Shown piece after piece: positions 46,436-58,749 of a stretch of 64,000 nucleotides of DNA (position 1 is its first letter; the number at the start of each line of letters is the position of its first letter). Source of the DNA: Adenanthera pavonina (Eukaryota > Streptophyta > Magnoliopsida > Fabales > Fabaceae); NCBI GenBank assembly GCA_026686845.1, contig JAIVEN010000006.1, positions 33,154,501-33,218,500 of the forward strand. The letters are read 5' to 3'. The notes under the pieces are model-generated. The model had not been told where the DNA came from. It saw nothing but the letters and a program-made list of their open reading frames with translations, and ran no database searches. The position numbers and the translations under genes were made by a program.

Positions 46436-48321
46436 GTGCCCTAAACCAATCATTGTATTATGAACATTATTCTTCATTATGAAAAAGAAGGTGTTTTTTC
46501 TTATATTATTATATTATTTGCATGTTTTCTTTATAATAATATCCTTGGATAAATTATTTTATCCTAAATGTCCCTAGTCAATCATCTTTGTGGGAACAAT
46601 GATGAACTAAGGCTAATATGATTTTGATTGATAATTATGTATGAAGATACAAATCAAAATCATAGGTTCCTGTTAGAGAATAGGCGTTAGATCAACTCGT
46701 CATGAGATAGTTACATGGATTAAGTCATAAGCATATCTCATATATAACCGTGTCACTAAGCCCTTAGACTTGAGATCATCATGGCTTCCTACATGGGGAA
46801 CACTATACTTTGGCATGGTCTAAAGTTATCTTTAATCGGAAGATCATAAAGGCTATGATCGGGCATAGTGGAACTCATGTGGAGAAAAATGAATGGTCAA
46901 GATGGAATTTGTCCCTCTAATTAATTGAGAGATATATCTGTGCTCCTCGATGAGTGAGAGTGAGAAATGCATGGCTGTGCTTGAATGGAAGACTTTCCAT
47001 TTGTTCTGTCAGTCTGCTCAGAGATCGAGAAAGTGATGGTCGAGTAAAATGAGGATGACGTTTCCATGCCTCATACTTGACCTATATATCATGAGACAAA
47101 AAGGATGTGATCGGGTTATATGATTGGTTGCATCGGATCACCGATCTCATATGATTTGGATAGTCACAATGTCTGGTTAGAGGCCACTTGTGACTTATGG
47201 GTCCAATAGTGTTATTAGCCCACTGCCAACATCATATGGGCTAACAGGGTCACATACAAAAATGGGCCAACTCGATTTAAAATGTTCAGATTCATTGAAT
47301 CTAAAATGTGTCTAGATTCATTGAATTTAATGTTCAATTTAGGGTGATAGAATTAGATATATTTGATATATATATATATATATTAAAATTTGAAATATAT
47401 ATATGTTTGATATATTATATATTTGATATATATTTCGAAATATATATTGTTCAAATTAATTCAAATTAATTAGTTTTAAATTAAATTATATATGATAGAT
47501 TTGAATTTAAACTAGTGTCATAATCTAAATTTGATTTAGATTTGATTCTAAATTTGAATTTAAACTAATAATCTACATTTGATTTATATGATAAATTAAA
47601 TCTATATTTGATTCTGAATATATATTAGATAGTTAGTTTAAATTTAATCTGTTAGATAGATTTACATTCAAACTAATCTATTTAATTAATATTTGATTTA
47701 GTTTAAATTGTTGATTTAAATTAAACAAATATAAAATCTTATCTATATATTGATATAGGCTAGAGTATAGAATACAATACAATTTGAATCATCCTAAAGA
47801 GAAAGCGACAGAGAGTGATACTATACAGACGAATGGACGAATGATGAATAGTGTATGGACAAACAGTGAACAGCGAGACTGTACGGACAGACGGTGAGAC
47901 TGTACAGACAGACGGTGAGACTGTATTGATAGATGGCGGGTTTATACAGATGAACAATGGGGCTGTACAGATAGATGGTGAGATTGTAAGGACAGACAGT
48001 GGGCTATACGAACAAACAGTTGGGCTGTATGGATAGATAGCGGGACTGTACTGACAAACAACAAAAGCTGAGCTGACGTACGGACATTCACAAATAGAAG
48101 TGCTAGCACACCGTTCAAGATGGACTCGCTGTTCGTGTGGATACCAGTAGAGGGAGCTGACTAGTAGTGTTAGTTCTTGGGGTCTGATGAAATGAAAAGA
48201 ATACCAAGGGACGCACTGGAGATAAATTCTCTTTTTACATCTTAATCTAAACGATGTTGACAGATCCATGGGAGGGAATTTCTTGATAGTTTTTTGTTGC
48301 GTGTATGTTGAAATTCCCAAT
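46436..48321. mobile_element. LTR-like insertion, 1.9 kb, flanked by AGATT
   Basis: The direct repeat AGATT (46431-46435 and 48322-48326) flanks a 1886-bp segment absent from the homologous gypsy LTR at 50060. It starts GTGCCCTAAACC and ends GAAATTCCCAAT. Its last 260 bp (TTCGTGTGGATACC, then TTTTTGTTGCGTGTATGTTG) recall the end of a copia-type LTR. The termini are not the usual TG..CA, which may reflect mutation. I take it as a solo LTR of another family. It contains a minisatellite (47860-48060). Confidence 0.6.
47860..48060. repeat. 22-bp minisatellite
   Basis: Units like GACTGTACAGACAGACGGTGA repeat about nine times with increasing decay to the right. Apparent protein frames across it are periodic (VSPSVCT, PSVRT) and come from the repeat. 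Confidence 0.85.
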
Positions 48322-49657
48322 AGATTTTGGGCGCCCATGACCAATTTAGTCACTTTTTGATCAAAACACACAACCTATGGGCCCCAATTGCCAATCAAAA
48401 CAATTTGGCACTTGATGACCATTCATATAGGTTCTATTTGACTCAACCAATTTGTCCAAAGTGGTTTCACCCCAGAGAAATCACTTCTCTGAGATTTGAC
48501 TCCCTTGAATCCCAATTTCACTGTATGGGCTACATGCCTCAAAACACACAAACAAGGCCCATGAACCATATTGGGCTCATGACACAACCAACCAAACTTA
48601 ACATCCATATTCACTCATGCATCATAACACATTGACCAATACTGGGGTCCAGATAATACTACATTCCATAATCACAACATTCATCGGCATCTTGTCATAT
48701 CTGTAACATTCATCATCACTTTACCAAACATACATAACCACATATATCTCTATACTCCCAGGATCCAAGACACACGCAGAATATACAACACTACAATATT
48801 TGGCATATTTCTTTATATAAACAATAACGTAAAAATACTAGTTAACTTAGATATTCCCTATGATGGAGAAGGTTACGAGTCATTGGTCTTCTCCAGAATA
48901 ATACTAGAGTCTTCACTTGAAATAATAGCCATAAAGGGTGTGAGATAAAGTCTTAATAACCAGGACAAACACACACATACGACAATATCATCAATACCAC
49001 ACATATATGCAAATAATGAAATGCGATGCAAAATGCTATGGTATGCATTCCTCCCTCATACACGGTTAGATCCATGGGCTGACGTCATCACAAGATATTT
49101 CAAATAAGTGATTCCCTTCCAACAACCGGTTAAGACTAATTCTAGAATATCACCAAGCTCACCTTATACTAGTATGCCAGGCCAAAGGTCACACTAATGC
49201 TTGGTCGTGGCTCTCTTTCACCTGGATGACCCAAATTTGAGGTGATTTAGGGAAGGTGCAGTTTACTACCACCTAGCTCTTCAGGCCATAGGAGAAGATT
49301 TAGTAGTAGAGGTCTTTCATCATATTATCATATCGTATATCATTATATCACATCATATATCATATCATCATATCATTTCTCATCTCGTCATCACCTTCCA
49401 ACCCACCATACATCACCATGCTCATGTGGTGATGATGTTAATGCCATACCACTATGCAATCATCATCATTATCATAGTTATCATCAATGTCATGCTAGCA
49501 TGCTAATACCATATGAAATCAACATTCTCGTAATCATTATCATCATTGTATTGATATACTATCATGTAGGGATGCATACAAACATACATATACACATACA
49601 TATCATATCCTCATCTATCACATATGAACATCAAGAAAGAAAGCTTACATACCTCTT

Positions 49658-51951
49658 TTAACAACCTACTCCCAATTATTTCTAGACTTGACCAAAACCT
49701 TTAAGACTAACCTAACGCAACCCAAACATCCCAAAACAAATTCCCAAAACTTTAGAACAGCAGAAATGAACCAAACAACATCAAAATCTGGGCTGGGGTT
49801 GCGGCCACTACAGTACCGCCACGGCTCTAGACCTCCCCTGTTTTTCACTCGTTACTGGACTGTGTGGTGCTATGGCCTGCTTCTTGGCGCCACAGAGCCC
49901 TATATTGGTTTTCTATACTAACAAACTTCATCCACCAGGGCAAAATTTTGATGCGCATAACTTAATACTCTGACCTCCAATTGACTTAATTCCAACTCCT
50001 ACAAGTCAATCTAGTCCTAATCTATCTATAGATACCAACTTCACCTCAATCCAACTCCGTATGGAGATTCTGGACCCTTAATACCATTTTGGCCACTTAT
50101 TGACCAAAACTCACCACTAACCACCTAGAATTGCCACCCAAGGCAAATGTTAACTCAAAGACCATTCATACAGGTCCAAAACCCTCAAACCAACTTGTTC
50201 AAATAGATTTCACCTCAAAGGAACCACTTCTATGAGATTTGACCCCTTTGAAACCTAACTTGACAAAGCGGGCTACAGGCCCTAAAACATACCAACCAGG
50301 CCCAATTCCACCTTTCATCATACATAACACATACAACACATTCCACATATATAACTATACATGTATCCATCCATTACAATCCTTACAATGTTATACATCC
50401 ATCCATCCATTATAATCCTTACAATGTCATACATCTATCCATTGCAAAACATTCTATTATTCTTGGCACAAGTTACATATCCATAACACATAAACTACAT
50501 AGACCTAGTATTCCTACGTTCGATGCTACTCACGCGTCTTCTCCAGACTAGTGCCAAAATCGTCACCTGAAAGGTTAGTTCATGGGAGAGGGTGTGAGAC
50601 AATGTCTCAATAACCGGGAACAACCACACACGCATATATATACATATATCTCATACAATCCATGAATGCAATGTGAAATAAATGGAATGCATGTCTCCCT
50701 TGTAGGGATCCCATCCTTATCCTCCATAACATATATATTCCATCTTTATCCTCCATAACATCTATATTCCATCCTTATCCTCTCTAACATATATATATAT
50801 ATAATCATATATCATATCGTCATCACATCATCACCACCAAATCTACCATATATCAGAATCTCACAATGCCGTGTGGTGATGCTCATGTATCATCATATAA
50901 TAATCATCATGATCTCAATGTCATGCTATGCATTATGCCATATCATATCAATATCATCATCACATATGTATTCCTCATCATAATCATAATCATCGTCTAA
51001 TTGTGTGCAAACCACGATATATAGAAAACAGTACACATAAACACATCTATATCATGGTATGAAAGAAACATGTATATATATACAAATATACATAACATCA
51101 TACAATACAACAATATAATACAAACAAACACCCGGTTGCCTCAAGTGTCAATACCACACATGTGGATTCCACGAACTTCTTGAGTCATCCGACACGCTTG
51201 AACCCCTCTCAGGCTATCAAACAACCTTCACAATATCACAATTCCTCAATTAACACTATATACCAATAACCAAACATTATAATTCAACCAATTTAGGCTT
51301 AACCCAAGGCTCCAATACCCCTTTTATGCATCAATAAGCTCTAAGGGACCATTCAAACACTACTCAACCACATACACTTCGGATTCCCAAGAGCCCAAAC
51401 CAAAAACAACCTAGGGTCAAGCTCAAATCATACATACACCCTCCAAAACTCACATCCAAGCATAAAAGAACACTAAAACACACTTTTTTAACCCCATTTC
51501 ATTCATTTAAATCAGTGGATTTCTGCCAGAACCGAAGATCCAAACTTATAACCGAAAAACCCCAAGTTTCAATCGAAGAAAATAGAGAGGGTTAAGTAGA
51601 AATCACTTACCAACTTGAATCCAACCTCTTGGATGCCAAAAAACACCCCCAACTGATGAAATCTTCAAACCCTAGCAGAGCTCCCTCATTTCTTCTTCAT
51701 TTCTCCTTCCTCCGCCAGACTGAAATGATCCAGATTTAAACAAAAATCTCTATTCTCACCGCATTTTTGAGTAAGTTCACTGCGGTGTTGGTGCTTCTAG
51801 CTGGAAACCCCATTCTGGAACTCTTCTTATCACAGTGGCCCTGCTCTAAGCCGTGGCATAGAGCTTAAATTTCCTCCATTTGATCCTTCCTCCGTCCTAT
51901 TTTCCTCTGGTTCTACACACTATGCCAAAACAAAGTCATGAGGGTGTTACA
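49658..51951 (-). repeat. 3' LTR of the gypsy element
   Basis: It begins TTAACAACCTACTCCC on the plus strand and ends GAGGGTGTTACA, 2294 bp. It is colinear with the solo LTR 11678-13905. A short TCCTTATCCTCC array lies at 50708-50815. Confidence 0.9.
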
Positions 51952-51964
51952 CTCTCCCTTCATT
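51952..51964 (-). other. Polypurine tract of the gypsy element
   Basis: The minus strand reads AATGAAGGGAGAG directly before the LTR start TGTAACACCC. Confidence 0.85.
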
Positions 51965-51999
51965 ATAAAACTTTCGTCATCAAAATTTCAACTCTTACC

Positions 52000-52300
52000 T
52001 CAAGCAAAGATCTCTGGATACCTCATTTGCATGAATTCTTCGGTCTCCCACGTGACATCATTGGATGTCAAGCCACTCCATAGGACCTTTATCAACTTAA
52101 TGGTCTTATTTCTCAACTGCTTCTCCTTAACATCAAGAATTTGTAATGACGTGACCTCAAAAGTTAGATCCTCTCGTACTCGAATTACCTTATCATCAAT
52201 TATATGAGATAGATCCGGATGATACTTCTTGAGTTGAGACACGTGGAAAACATCGTGCAATCCACCAAGATTAGGTGGTAGCGCCACTCAATACGCTACT
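52000..52300 (-). pseudogene. Integrase C-terminus with chromodomain-like end
   Basis: The frame 52287-52000 reads FHVSQLKKYHPD (the end of gypsy integrase), then FEVTSLQILDVKEKQLRNK, TIKLIKVLWSG and VTWETEEFMQMRYP. The pattern of hydrophobic residues, VLW and TWE is that of the chromovirus chromodomain, which directs integration to certain chromatin. It ends with TGA or equivalent at 52000. Confidence 0.85.
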
Positions 52301-53400
52301 GGCCCAATTCGTTCCAGAATTTGATATGGACTCATATATTACGGAGTAAGCTTCTTGGCTCGAATTGATCTTCCAACACCAGTAGTAGGAAGGACCTTCA
52401 AAAACACATGATCTCCTGCATCAAACTCCAATGGTCTCCTCCTCTTATCCGCATAACTCTTTTGCTGACTCTAAACGGTAAGAAGCTTCTGACGAATAAT
52501 CTCTATTTGCCAAGAGGCTTGATCCATAATATTTGGGCCCAAAAGACTCCTTTCACCGAGTTTGACCCAACACAAAGGCGACCTGCACTTTCTGCCATAC
52601 AACTTTTCATACAGATACATTTGCAAACTTGAGTGGAAACTGTTGTTGTAGGCAAATTCAACTAGCGGCAAAAGCTAATCACAATTGCCTTTGTTTTCCA
52701 GAACACACGCCCGTAGTATGTCCTCCAGAGTTTGAATTGTCCTTTCAGTTTGCCCATCAGATTGAGGGTGATAAACAGTACTAAAACTCAATTTCGTACC
52801 CATAGCCTTCTAAAGAGATTTCCAAAACCTGGATGTAAACCTAGGATCTCTGTCCGACACAATATTCATCAGACTCCATGTAACCTCATAATCTCATTCA
52901 CGTACAATTGGGCCAACTTCTCCATTGAAATAGTTTCCTGAATCGGAAGAAAATGGGCCGACTTCATCAACCTGTCCATAATGACCCATATCGCATTATG
53001 TCCTGAAGAGGTCCTCGGTAATCCCATCATGAAATCCATGGAAACACTTTCTCATTTCTACTCCGGGATTTCTAAAGGTTGCAACGTATCAGCAGGCAAT
53101 TGGTGCTCAATCTTTACCTTCTGACAAATTAGATATCCTGCCACAAATTCTGCGATGTCCTTTTTCATACCTGGCCACCAATAACCATGCTATAGATCTT
53201 GGTACATCTTGGTGGTACCTGGGTGAATACTGTACTTGCTCTTATGAGCTTCTTAGAACCCCACAACATTTGGCACACAAATTCGACCATGATATGGGAT
53301 GATACCATCCTCCAGAATATCAAAGTCCTAGGTCTCCGCCATTTCAATTTGTTCCCGAATGTCCAACAGATAGTCATCCTCTAACTGAGCATAGAAAATG
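52300..53400 (-). pseudogene. gypsy integrase core, multiply interrupted
   Basis: Readable pieces include YWWPGMKKDIAEFV and CQKVKIEHQ (zinc finger), SVSMDFMMGLP (first Asp), VIMDRLMKSAHFLP, SDRDPRFTSRFW (second Asp, in another frame), YHPQSDGQTERTIQTLEDIL (Glu) and LPLVEFAYNNSFHSSLQM. The frame changes just before SDRD and several TAG/TAA codons interrupt it. The three acidic residues themselves are still encoded. Confidence 0.85.
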
Positions 53401-54100
53401 TTCCTCAACAAATCATTTGATATACTAATGGAACTCATTACTAGTACTCTAGGATGGACATTAATGGATAACTTCATATCTCTCAAGCTTTCCAGCAACT
53501 ATTGTTTCCTTATCATCATTGTGGCTATATGGATCGACTTTCTACTTAGCGCATCCGCCACAATGTTGGCTTTCCCAGGATGATACTTCAAAGTAAACTC
53601 ATAGTCCACCAGGAACTCAACCTAACACATTTGCCTCATGTTCAATTCCTTCTGATCAAACAAATATTTTGAACTTTTGTGATCAATAAACACCTAGAAC
53701 TGAGCGCCATAGAGATAACGCCTCTACAATTTCAAAGCAAACACTACAGCCATTAGCTCAAGGTCATGAGTTGGATAGTTCTCCTCATGAGGCCTCAACT
53801 GCCTTGGAGCATATGCCATGACTCTGCCTTGCTACATTAACACACACCCTAGACCATTTTTAGAGGCGTCCATGTAAACTGTGAATGGCTTTGATGGATT
53901 AGGGATAATGAGCACTGGGGTGGACGTTAGACAAACCTTCAACTCTTGGAATGCTCTCTCACGCTTGTCATCCCAAATGAAAGATCGATCCTTACGGGTG
54001 AGTCTAGTCAATGGCATAACAAGCTAAGAGAATCCCTTAATGAACCTTCACTAGTATCTAGCCAATCTCCGAAAACTCTAAATTTTAGTCACCGATCACG
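53400..54100 (-). pseudogene. gypsy RNase H
   Basis: The sequence reads MPLTRLTRKDRSFIWDDK, AFQELKVCLTSTPVLIIPNP, FTVYMDASKNGLGCVLM, then past a stop RVMAYAPRQLRPHEENYPTH and DLELMAVVFALKL, and YLFDQKELNMRQ. The acidic residues in YMDAS and DLELMAV are kept. Stops lie at 53832 and later. Confidence 0.9.
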
Positions 54101-54800
54101 GTCTCTCCTAATTCAACACCACTTCCACTTTATTAGGGTCTACTACTACTCCTTCTACAGAAATCACATGACCCAGAAATTTCACCTCCCACAGCGAAAA
54201 TTTACACTTACTTAGTTTGGCGTACAGATAGTGATCCCGCAATTCTTGCAACATAATCCGAAGATGGATTGCATGCTCTTCCTCACTCTTGAAGTAGATC
54301 AAAATGTCATCAATAAACACCACCACAAATTTATCCAAATATGGCTGAAGCACCCTATTCATATAATCCATGAAGATTGCCGAACCATTGGTCAACCTGA
54401 ATGGCATCACAAGAAACTTATAATGCCTATATCGAGTCCGGAAAGCCGTTTTAGGTACATCTTCAGCATATACTCACAATTGATGGTATCCTGACCTTAA
54501 ATCGATTTTAGAGAATACGAAGGCAACTGCCAACAGATCAATCAAGTCATCAATCCTAGGCAAAGGATATTTATTCTTGATCATCACTCGATTTAGTTGC
54601 CTGTAATCAATACACAATCTGAGGCTACCATCCTTCTTCTTGATAAACAACACTGGAGCTCCCCAAGGTGAGACACTAGGTCTGATAAAACCCCCTTTTA
54701 ACAAATCCTCAATCTTCTTCTTGAGTTCCTTCAATTCAAATGGTGCCATTTGATATGGAGCCTTCGAAATAGGACTTGTCTCGGGCACCTGAATCGATGG
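54100..54800 (-). pseudogene. gypsy reverse transcriptase
   Basis: The frames 54788-54474 and 54410-54108 give PYQMAPFELKELKKKIEDLL, GFIRPSVSPWGAPVLFIKKK, LRLCIDYRQLNRV, KYPLPRIDDLID, FSKIDLRSGYHQL, MPFRLTNGSAIFMDYMNRV, the catalytic FIDDIL (about 54300-54325) and KFLGHVISVEG. A stop follows GYHQL. The catalytic Asp pair is intact, so loss of function is from stops, not from the active site. Confidence 0.93.
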
Positions 54801-54862
54801 AAAACTTCAGTTCTCGTGGTGGTGGCAAACCGGTGATCTCCTCTGAAAACACATCAGGATAT

Positions 54863-55297
54863 TCATTCACATCTTTCTATACCACCTTCCATATCCATGT
54901 TCACAGAGAAGAAAACCAGAAACCATTGACATCCTTTCCTTAGATACCTGTCAGCTTGGGCAAATAACAAACAAACATTTTCATCCCCTTCAATGCTAGG
55001 GATATTCATCGGCAAAGACACAGTCTTCCAAGCATAGTCGAGAATGACATTATTCACCTCCAACCAATCCATCCCAATTATCACATTAATCTCTTGCAAT
55101 GGCAAATAGATTAGATCCAAGGTAGTGCTTCGGTGCTCAAAATAAACCACACAATTCAGACCAACTTGAGTAGTTCTTGTCGAAACTCCCATGGGTGTGG
55201 ATACCAACAACTTAAAAGGCAACTCTATTGCCACAATACCTAATCTCCGAGCACAATCAAAAGAAATTAAGGAATGCAATGCACTTGAGTCAAACAA
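54863..55297 (-). pseudogene. gypsy aspartic protease
   Basis: The frame reads FDSSALHSLISFDCARRLG, CVVYFEHRSTTLDLIYL and INVIIGMDWLEVNNVILDY. The active-site triplet, DSG in the family (FDSGATHSFIS), is DSS here. GMDWL and the flap region are recognisable. Confidence 0.88.
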
Positions 55298-55419
55298 AGC
55301 ATGAATAGAGTAACCATTGAGTTTAAGTTTACCTCAAATCAGATTAGGCGCTACATTTGCTTCTTGTCGGGTGATGGCAAAAACTCATCCAGGCATCGTG
55401 GGCCTCCTCATCGCATCAT

Positions 55420-56650
55420 CACTCCTTGGCTCCCAACATATGACCCGATCTCCCATAATTATAACAGATCAAGCATGGACGGTCACCATGGCTAAACACG
55501 CGTTGTGTGCACGGATTTGATGTACTACTTGACCCGTACTAGGATGGAGCTAAATCTCTTCCTGCATACTTGGTCTGACTAGAACTTCCCTGTTCAATGC
55601 TTCCTCGATAAAAGGGTCCTTTGCCAAACCGACCTCTGTTGGACTAATTCCGACCAAACCTGCTTCTACCTCTTCCATGGCAACCTCTATTATAGCGAAC
55701 TCATCCTCCACTAGAACCTGTACTGCCACCGCTACTATCACTACCTGAACCACTTCCTTTACTGATTTCTCATGTGGGTCCTAGGTGAGAAAAGGCCCAA
55801 ATCATGGAATTCCTTTTATGCTCCTTGACCTCCTTCATCCGTCTGTATAGGACACGTATCTTCGTATACAAGTCCTCAAAGGACACAAACTCCACCACAG
55901 ATAGCTGTTCCTTAATCTTTGGATGGGCTAACTCAAACAACCTTTGAGCTATCCACCTATCATCAGGGTAAATATTTAGATAAGTAGAATACTTCACCAA
56001 GTTCAGAAGCTGATCAATGTAGTCATCCGCTGACAGATTCCCTTGCTGAAAAGTTAGGAACTCGGCCTCCTTTTGCATCATTAAGGCTGGAGGGACGTAG
56101 TGTGCAAAGAATTGTTCCTTAAACTGTTCCCAGTTCATAGGAGGATTCATCGCTTCAACACTCGGGAGAACACTCCTCCACCAATGCTTAGCCTTCTTCT
56201 CAAGATTAAATGCTGCCACTTGCACCCTTTGCTCTGAGGTGTAATCCATCATATTGAAGATGTTCTCCAATTGTTCTATCCAATTCTTAGTCTATGAAAC
56301 ATCCATGGTACCTTTGAAAGCCGGGGGATTGAACTTCTGAAAATCCTTTAACTGTGAAGAGATACGCCTTCTTCCAACTCTTGGGGCTCTCGCAGCCTCC
56401 ACTACATTTTCATCCTCTCCTGCATTCAAGTCCACGAACATGCCAACCTCTTTGTTTACTTCATCTTGCTCTTGCCTATCCATTCGTTCTTGCAACCTAT
56501 TCAACGTCTCCCTTTGAGTATTTACTTGATTACTGGGCCAGCCAACATCTCATACATCTGCCTCATAAGATAACTATTACTCTGTCTTCCTCTGCAAGAC
56601 ATTCTTCCTACACACAAGTAACAACAAATTCACTTATATGGTTCTGGACT
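55420..56650 (-). pseudogene. gypsy gag with degraded zinc knuckle
   Basis: The frame contains METLNRLQERMDRQEQDE-like coil residues, FQKFNPPAFKGTMDV, a stop, WIEQLENIFNMMDYTSEQRV, AAFNLEKKAKHWWRSV, NWEQFKEQFFAHYVPPAL and LTFQQGNLSADDYIDQLLNL: the retrotransposon gag domain. A Gly/Ser/Arg-rich linker follows, then a knuckle near 55425-55475 reading CYNYGRSGHMLGAKE, where the second and last cysteines are lost. Stops interrupt the linker. Confidence 0.9.
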
Positions 56651-56732
56651 AGCATTGCAGTGGGAATATAGTCTATGTATTTAAAATTGTGCCAAGTAGT
56701 ACTTGAAGCAGAAACAATGGCCTAAAACCATT

Positions 56733-56744
56733 GCTCTAATACCA
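56733..56744 (-). other. Primer-binding site of the gypsy element
   Basis: The minus strand reads TGGTATTAGAGC, near the initiator-Met tRNA complement, four bases from the LTR end at 56749. Confidence 0.85.
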
Positions 56745-56748
56745 AAAT

Positions 56749-57268
56749 TTAACAACCTACTCTCAATTACCTTTAGACTTGACCAAAACCTTCAAAACCA
56801 ACCAAACGCAACCCAAACATCCCAAAACAAATTTCTAAAACTTCAGAATAGGGGAAATAAACCAAACAACATCAAAATTTGGGCTGGGGCCGTATCCGCT
56901 ACAGTACCGCTGTGGTTCCAGACCTCCCCAGTTTTTCACTTGCTACTGGACTGTGTGGCACCGCGGCGCCCCATGTTGGTTTTCTATACTATCAAACTTT
57001 ATCCACTGGGATGAACTTTCAACGTGCATAACTGAATGTTTCGACCTCTGATTGACTTGATTCCAACTCCTACAAGTCAATCTAGTCCTAATCTATCTAT
57101 AGACACCAAATTTACCTTAATCCAACTCCTTATGAAGATTCTGGACTCTTAACACCATTTTGGCCACTTATTGACCAAAACTTACCACTAACTATCTCCA
57201 ATTGCCACCTAAGGCAAATGGTCACTCAATGACCATTCATATAGGTCCAAAACCCCCAAACCAACTGA
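56749..57268 (-). repeat. 5' LTR of the gypsy element, truncated
   Basis: It is colinear with the first 520 bp of 49658-51951, down to the CCAAAACCCCCAAACCAACT phrase (50170-50195 in the other LTR). It then stops. About 1.8 kb is missing. 57269-57340 is unrelated sequence. Confidence 0.88.
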
Positions 57269-58749
57269 AACAAGGAAGGAGAAATGAGGGTCTAATACTA
57301 TCGCATGTACTCAGATATGTGATATAATACCTTTTATATAATAAGTGTAACAACCCTCAAATTATTGTCCTAGACTTAGCCTTAAGCTAATGAGGAGAAT
57401 AATTGTTGAATTGTGCAGTATCAAAGAAGTCAAGATTGGGGGAAGGCCAAAAGGATCAAGAAAATGATTAAAGGAGACAGAAACATCTCGAGCTGCAATG
57501 GGCTATAGTGGTGCAGTGGTGAGAGACTGGGAATTTTGAATTTCTAAAAAAGATAGAGGAGGCTTGCATTGCGGCAAGCTTATCGTGTGCCACAGCGCTA
57601 GTCCCAGAACGTGGATAAATTAGGATGCGATTCAGTTGACAGAAAATAAGAAAATGAAGAAGAAGAAAGTTTGCTCTACTAGGGTTTCAACATTCTAGCT
57701 TTGGGGGATTGTTTTTCTGACCTAGGAAGCTCGGATTTGGTGCAATAAGTGACTCTCTATCCTTCCTGCTCTATTTTCTTCACCATTCTTGGTTGAAATT
57801 TATGGGTATATCTTGGAGTCCAACTTAGTGGATGTTTCAACCGATTAAAATGATTGTAAGTATGTTGTTAAAGTGTTATTTGATGTTCTCAAGCATTAGG
57901 TAGTTGATTTTTGTATGTTGGATGAAGAATCTTACAAACCCTAACCTTCAACTCTAAGATTTCTCATGGTATTCAAAATGGGTGGTTTGGATTCAGGTTT
58001 AAATGTATGTTTGGGGCTCATTGAAGTATGATTATGGTTTTGGAACCATGGGTTTGATGTTTGTATGCTTGGTTGATCAAGTTGTGAGTTATCAGAATCT
58101 ATGTTAGATGTTGATTGGATGTGTTATGGCATTGTAGTGTTTAAGTCCACTAAATTGGAGTGTTTGGCATTATGCAAAGTAGTATGGATGTATTGCATTC
58201 CATATTGGTACTCTGATGGCCTACCTTTCTCTTTTGTGTGAGTGTTTTTTTGTAGACAATCTGAGGTAACCAGGGTGTATGTCTTATGTGATGTGGATTT
58301 CATATATATATGTTCATTTATTTCATATCATGATATGTCCCAAGGCAGATGTAGTTATGAAAATGGTAATCTCATTCCTTATCTTATGTATGTGATTCAT
58401 GTGATTATATGATGATTCGCGATAAGTGATTTATTAGCTTCCCTACCATTTAAGATAGCATGTTACTATAATGATGATGATCATGAGAAAATACATGTGT
58501 GCACGATAGCATGAAAGACATCATCAAATTATTAAGCATGAATGATATTGGTTGGCTTGGGTGTTGATGTTACATGATACGATGTGATATACCGATTTAT
58601 CGGTGGATTATCGTGTCCAAGTGGTAAGGTTGATGTATATATATTCTTGTCACTGAATCCTCTTCCTTTGGATAGCCATGTGGTAGTGGATTGGGGATAT
58701 ATCTTTCCTAAATCACCAACTATTCGGGTGGTCTAGGGGAAGGAGAACC

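Larger units (their letters stand above)
46094..49657 (-). mobile_element. Older gypsy LTR, interrupted
   Basis: It begins TGTAACAACCTACTCCC and follows the same order as the LTR at 49658-51951: TTCGACCTCCAA, GATTCCAACTCCTA, CACTGTATGGAGATT, then after the insertion GGCACTTGATGACCATTCATA, AGTGGTTTCACC and the CATCAT-rich part. It breaks off at about 49657, where the next element starts. It is clearly more diverged than the neighbouring copies. It carries the insertion at 46436-48321. Confidence 0.8.
49658..57268 (-). mobile_element. Tekay/Del-like gypsy chromovirus, decayed
   Basis: On the minus strand the order is: 5' LTR (right, truncated), primer-binding site, gag, zinc knuckle, protease, reverse transcriptase, RNase H, integrase, chromodomain, polypurine tract, 3' LTR (left, complete). 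Integrase after RNase H is the gypsy order, and the C-terminal chromodomain-like end marks a chromovirus. Many stops and frame changes make it inactive. The right LTR ends abruptly at 57268, so no target duplication can be tested. Confidence 0.93.

Noticed and set aside
47760..48371. A 203-codon open frame on the minus strand
   Set aside because: It is a periodic translation of the 22-bp minisatellite with a start outside any gene context.
52408..56671. Plus-strand open frames across the gypsy internal region
   Set aside because: All gypsy domains read on the minus strand here; the plus frames show no motif and are shadows.
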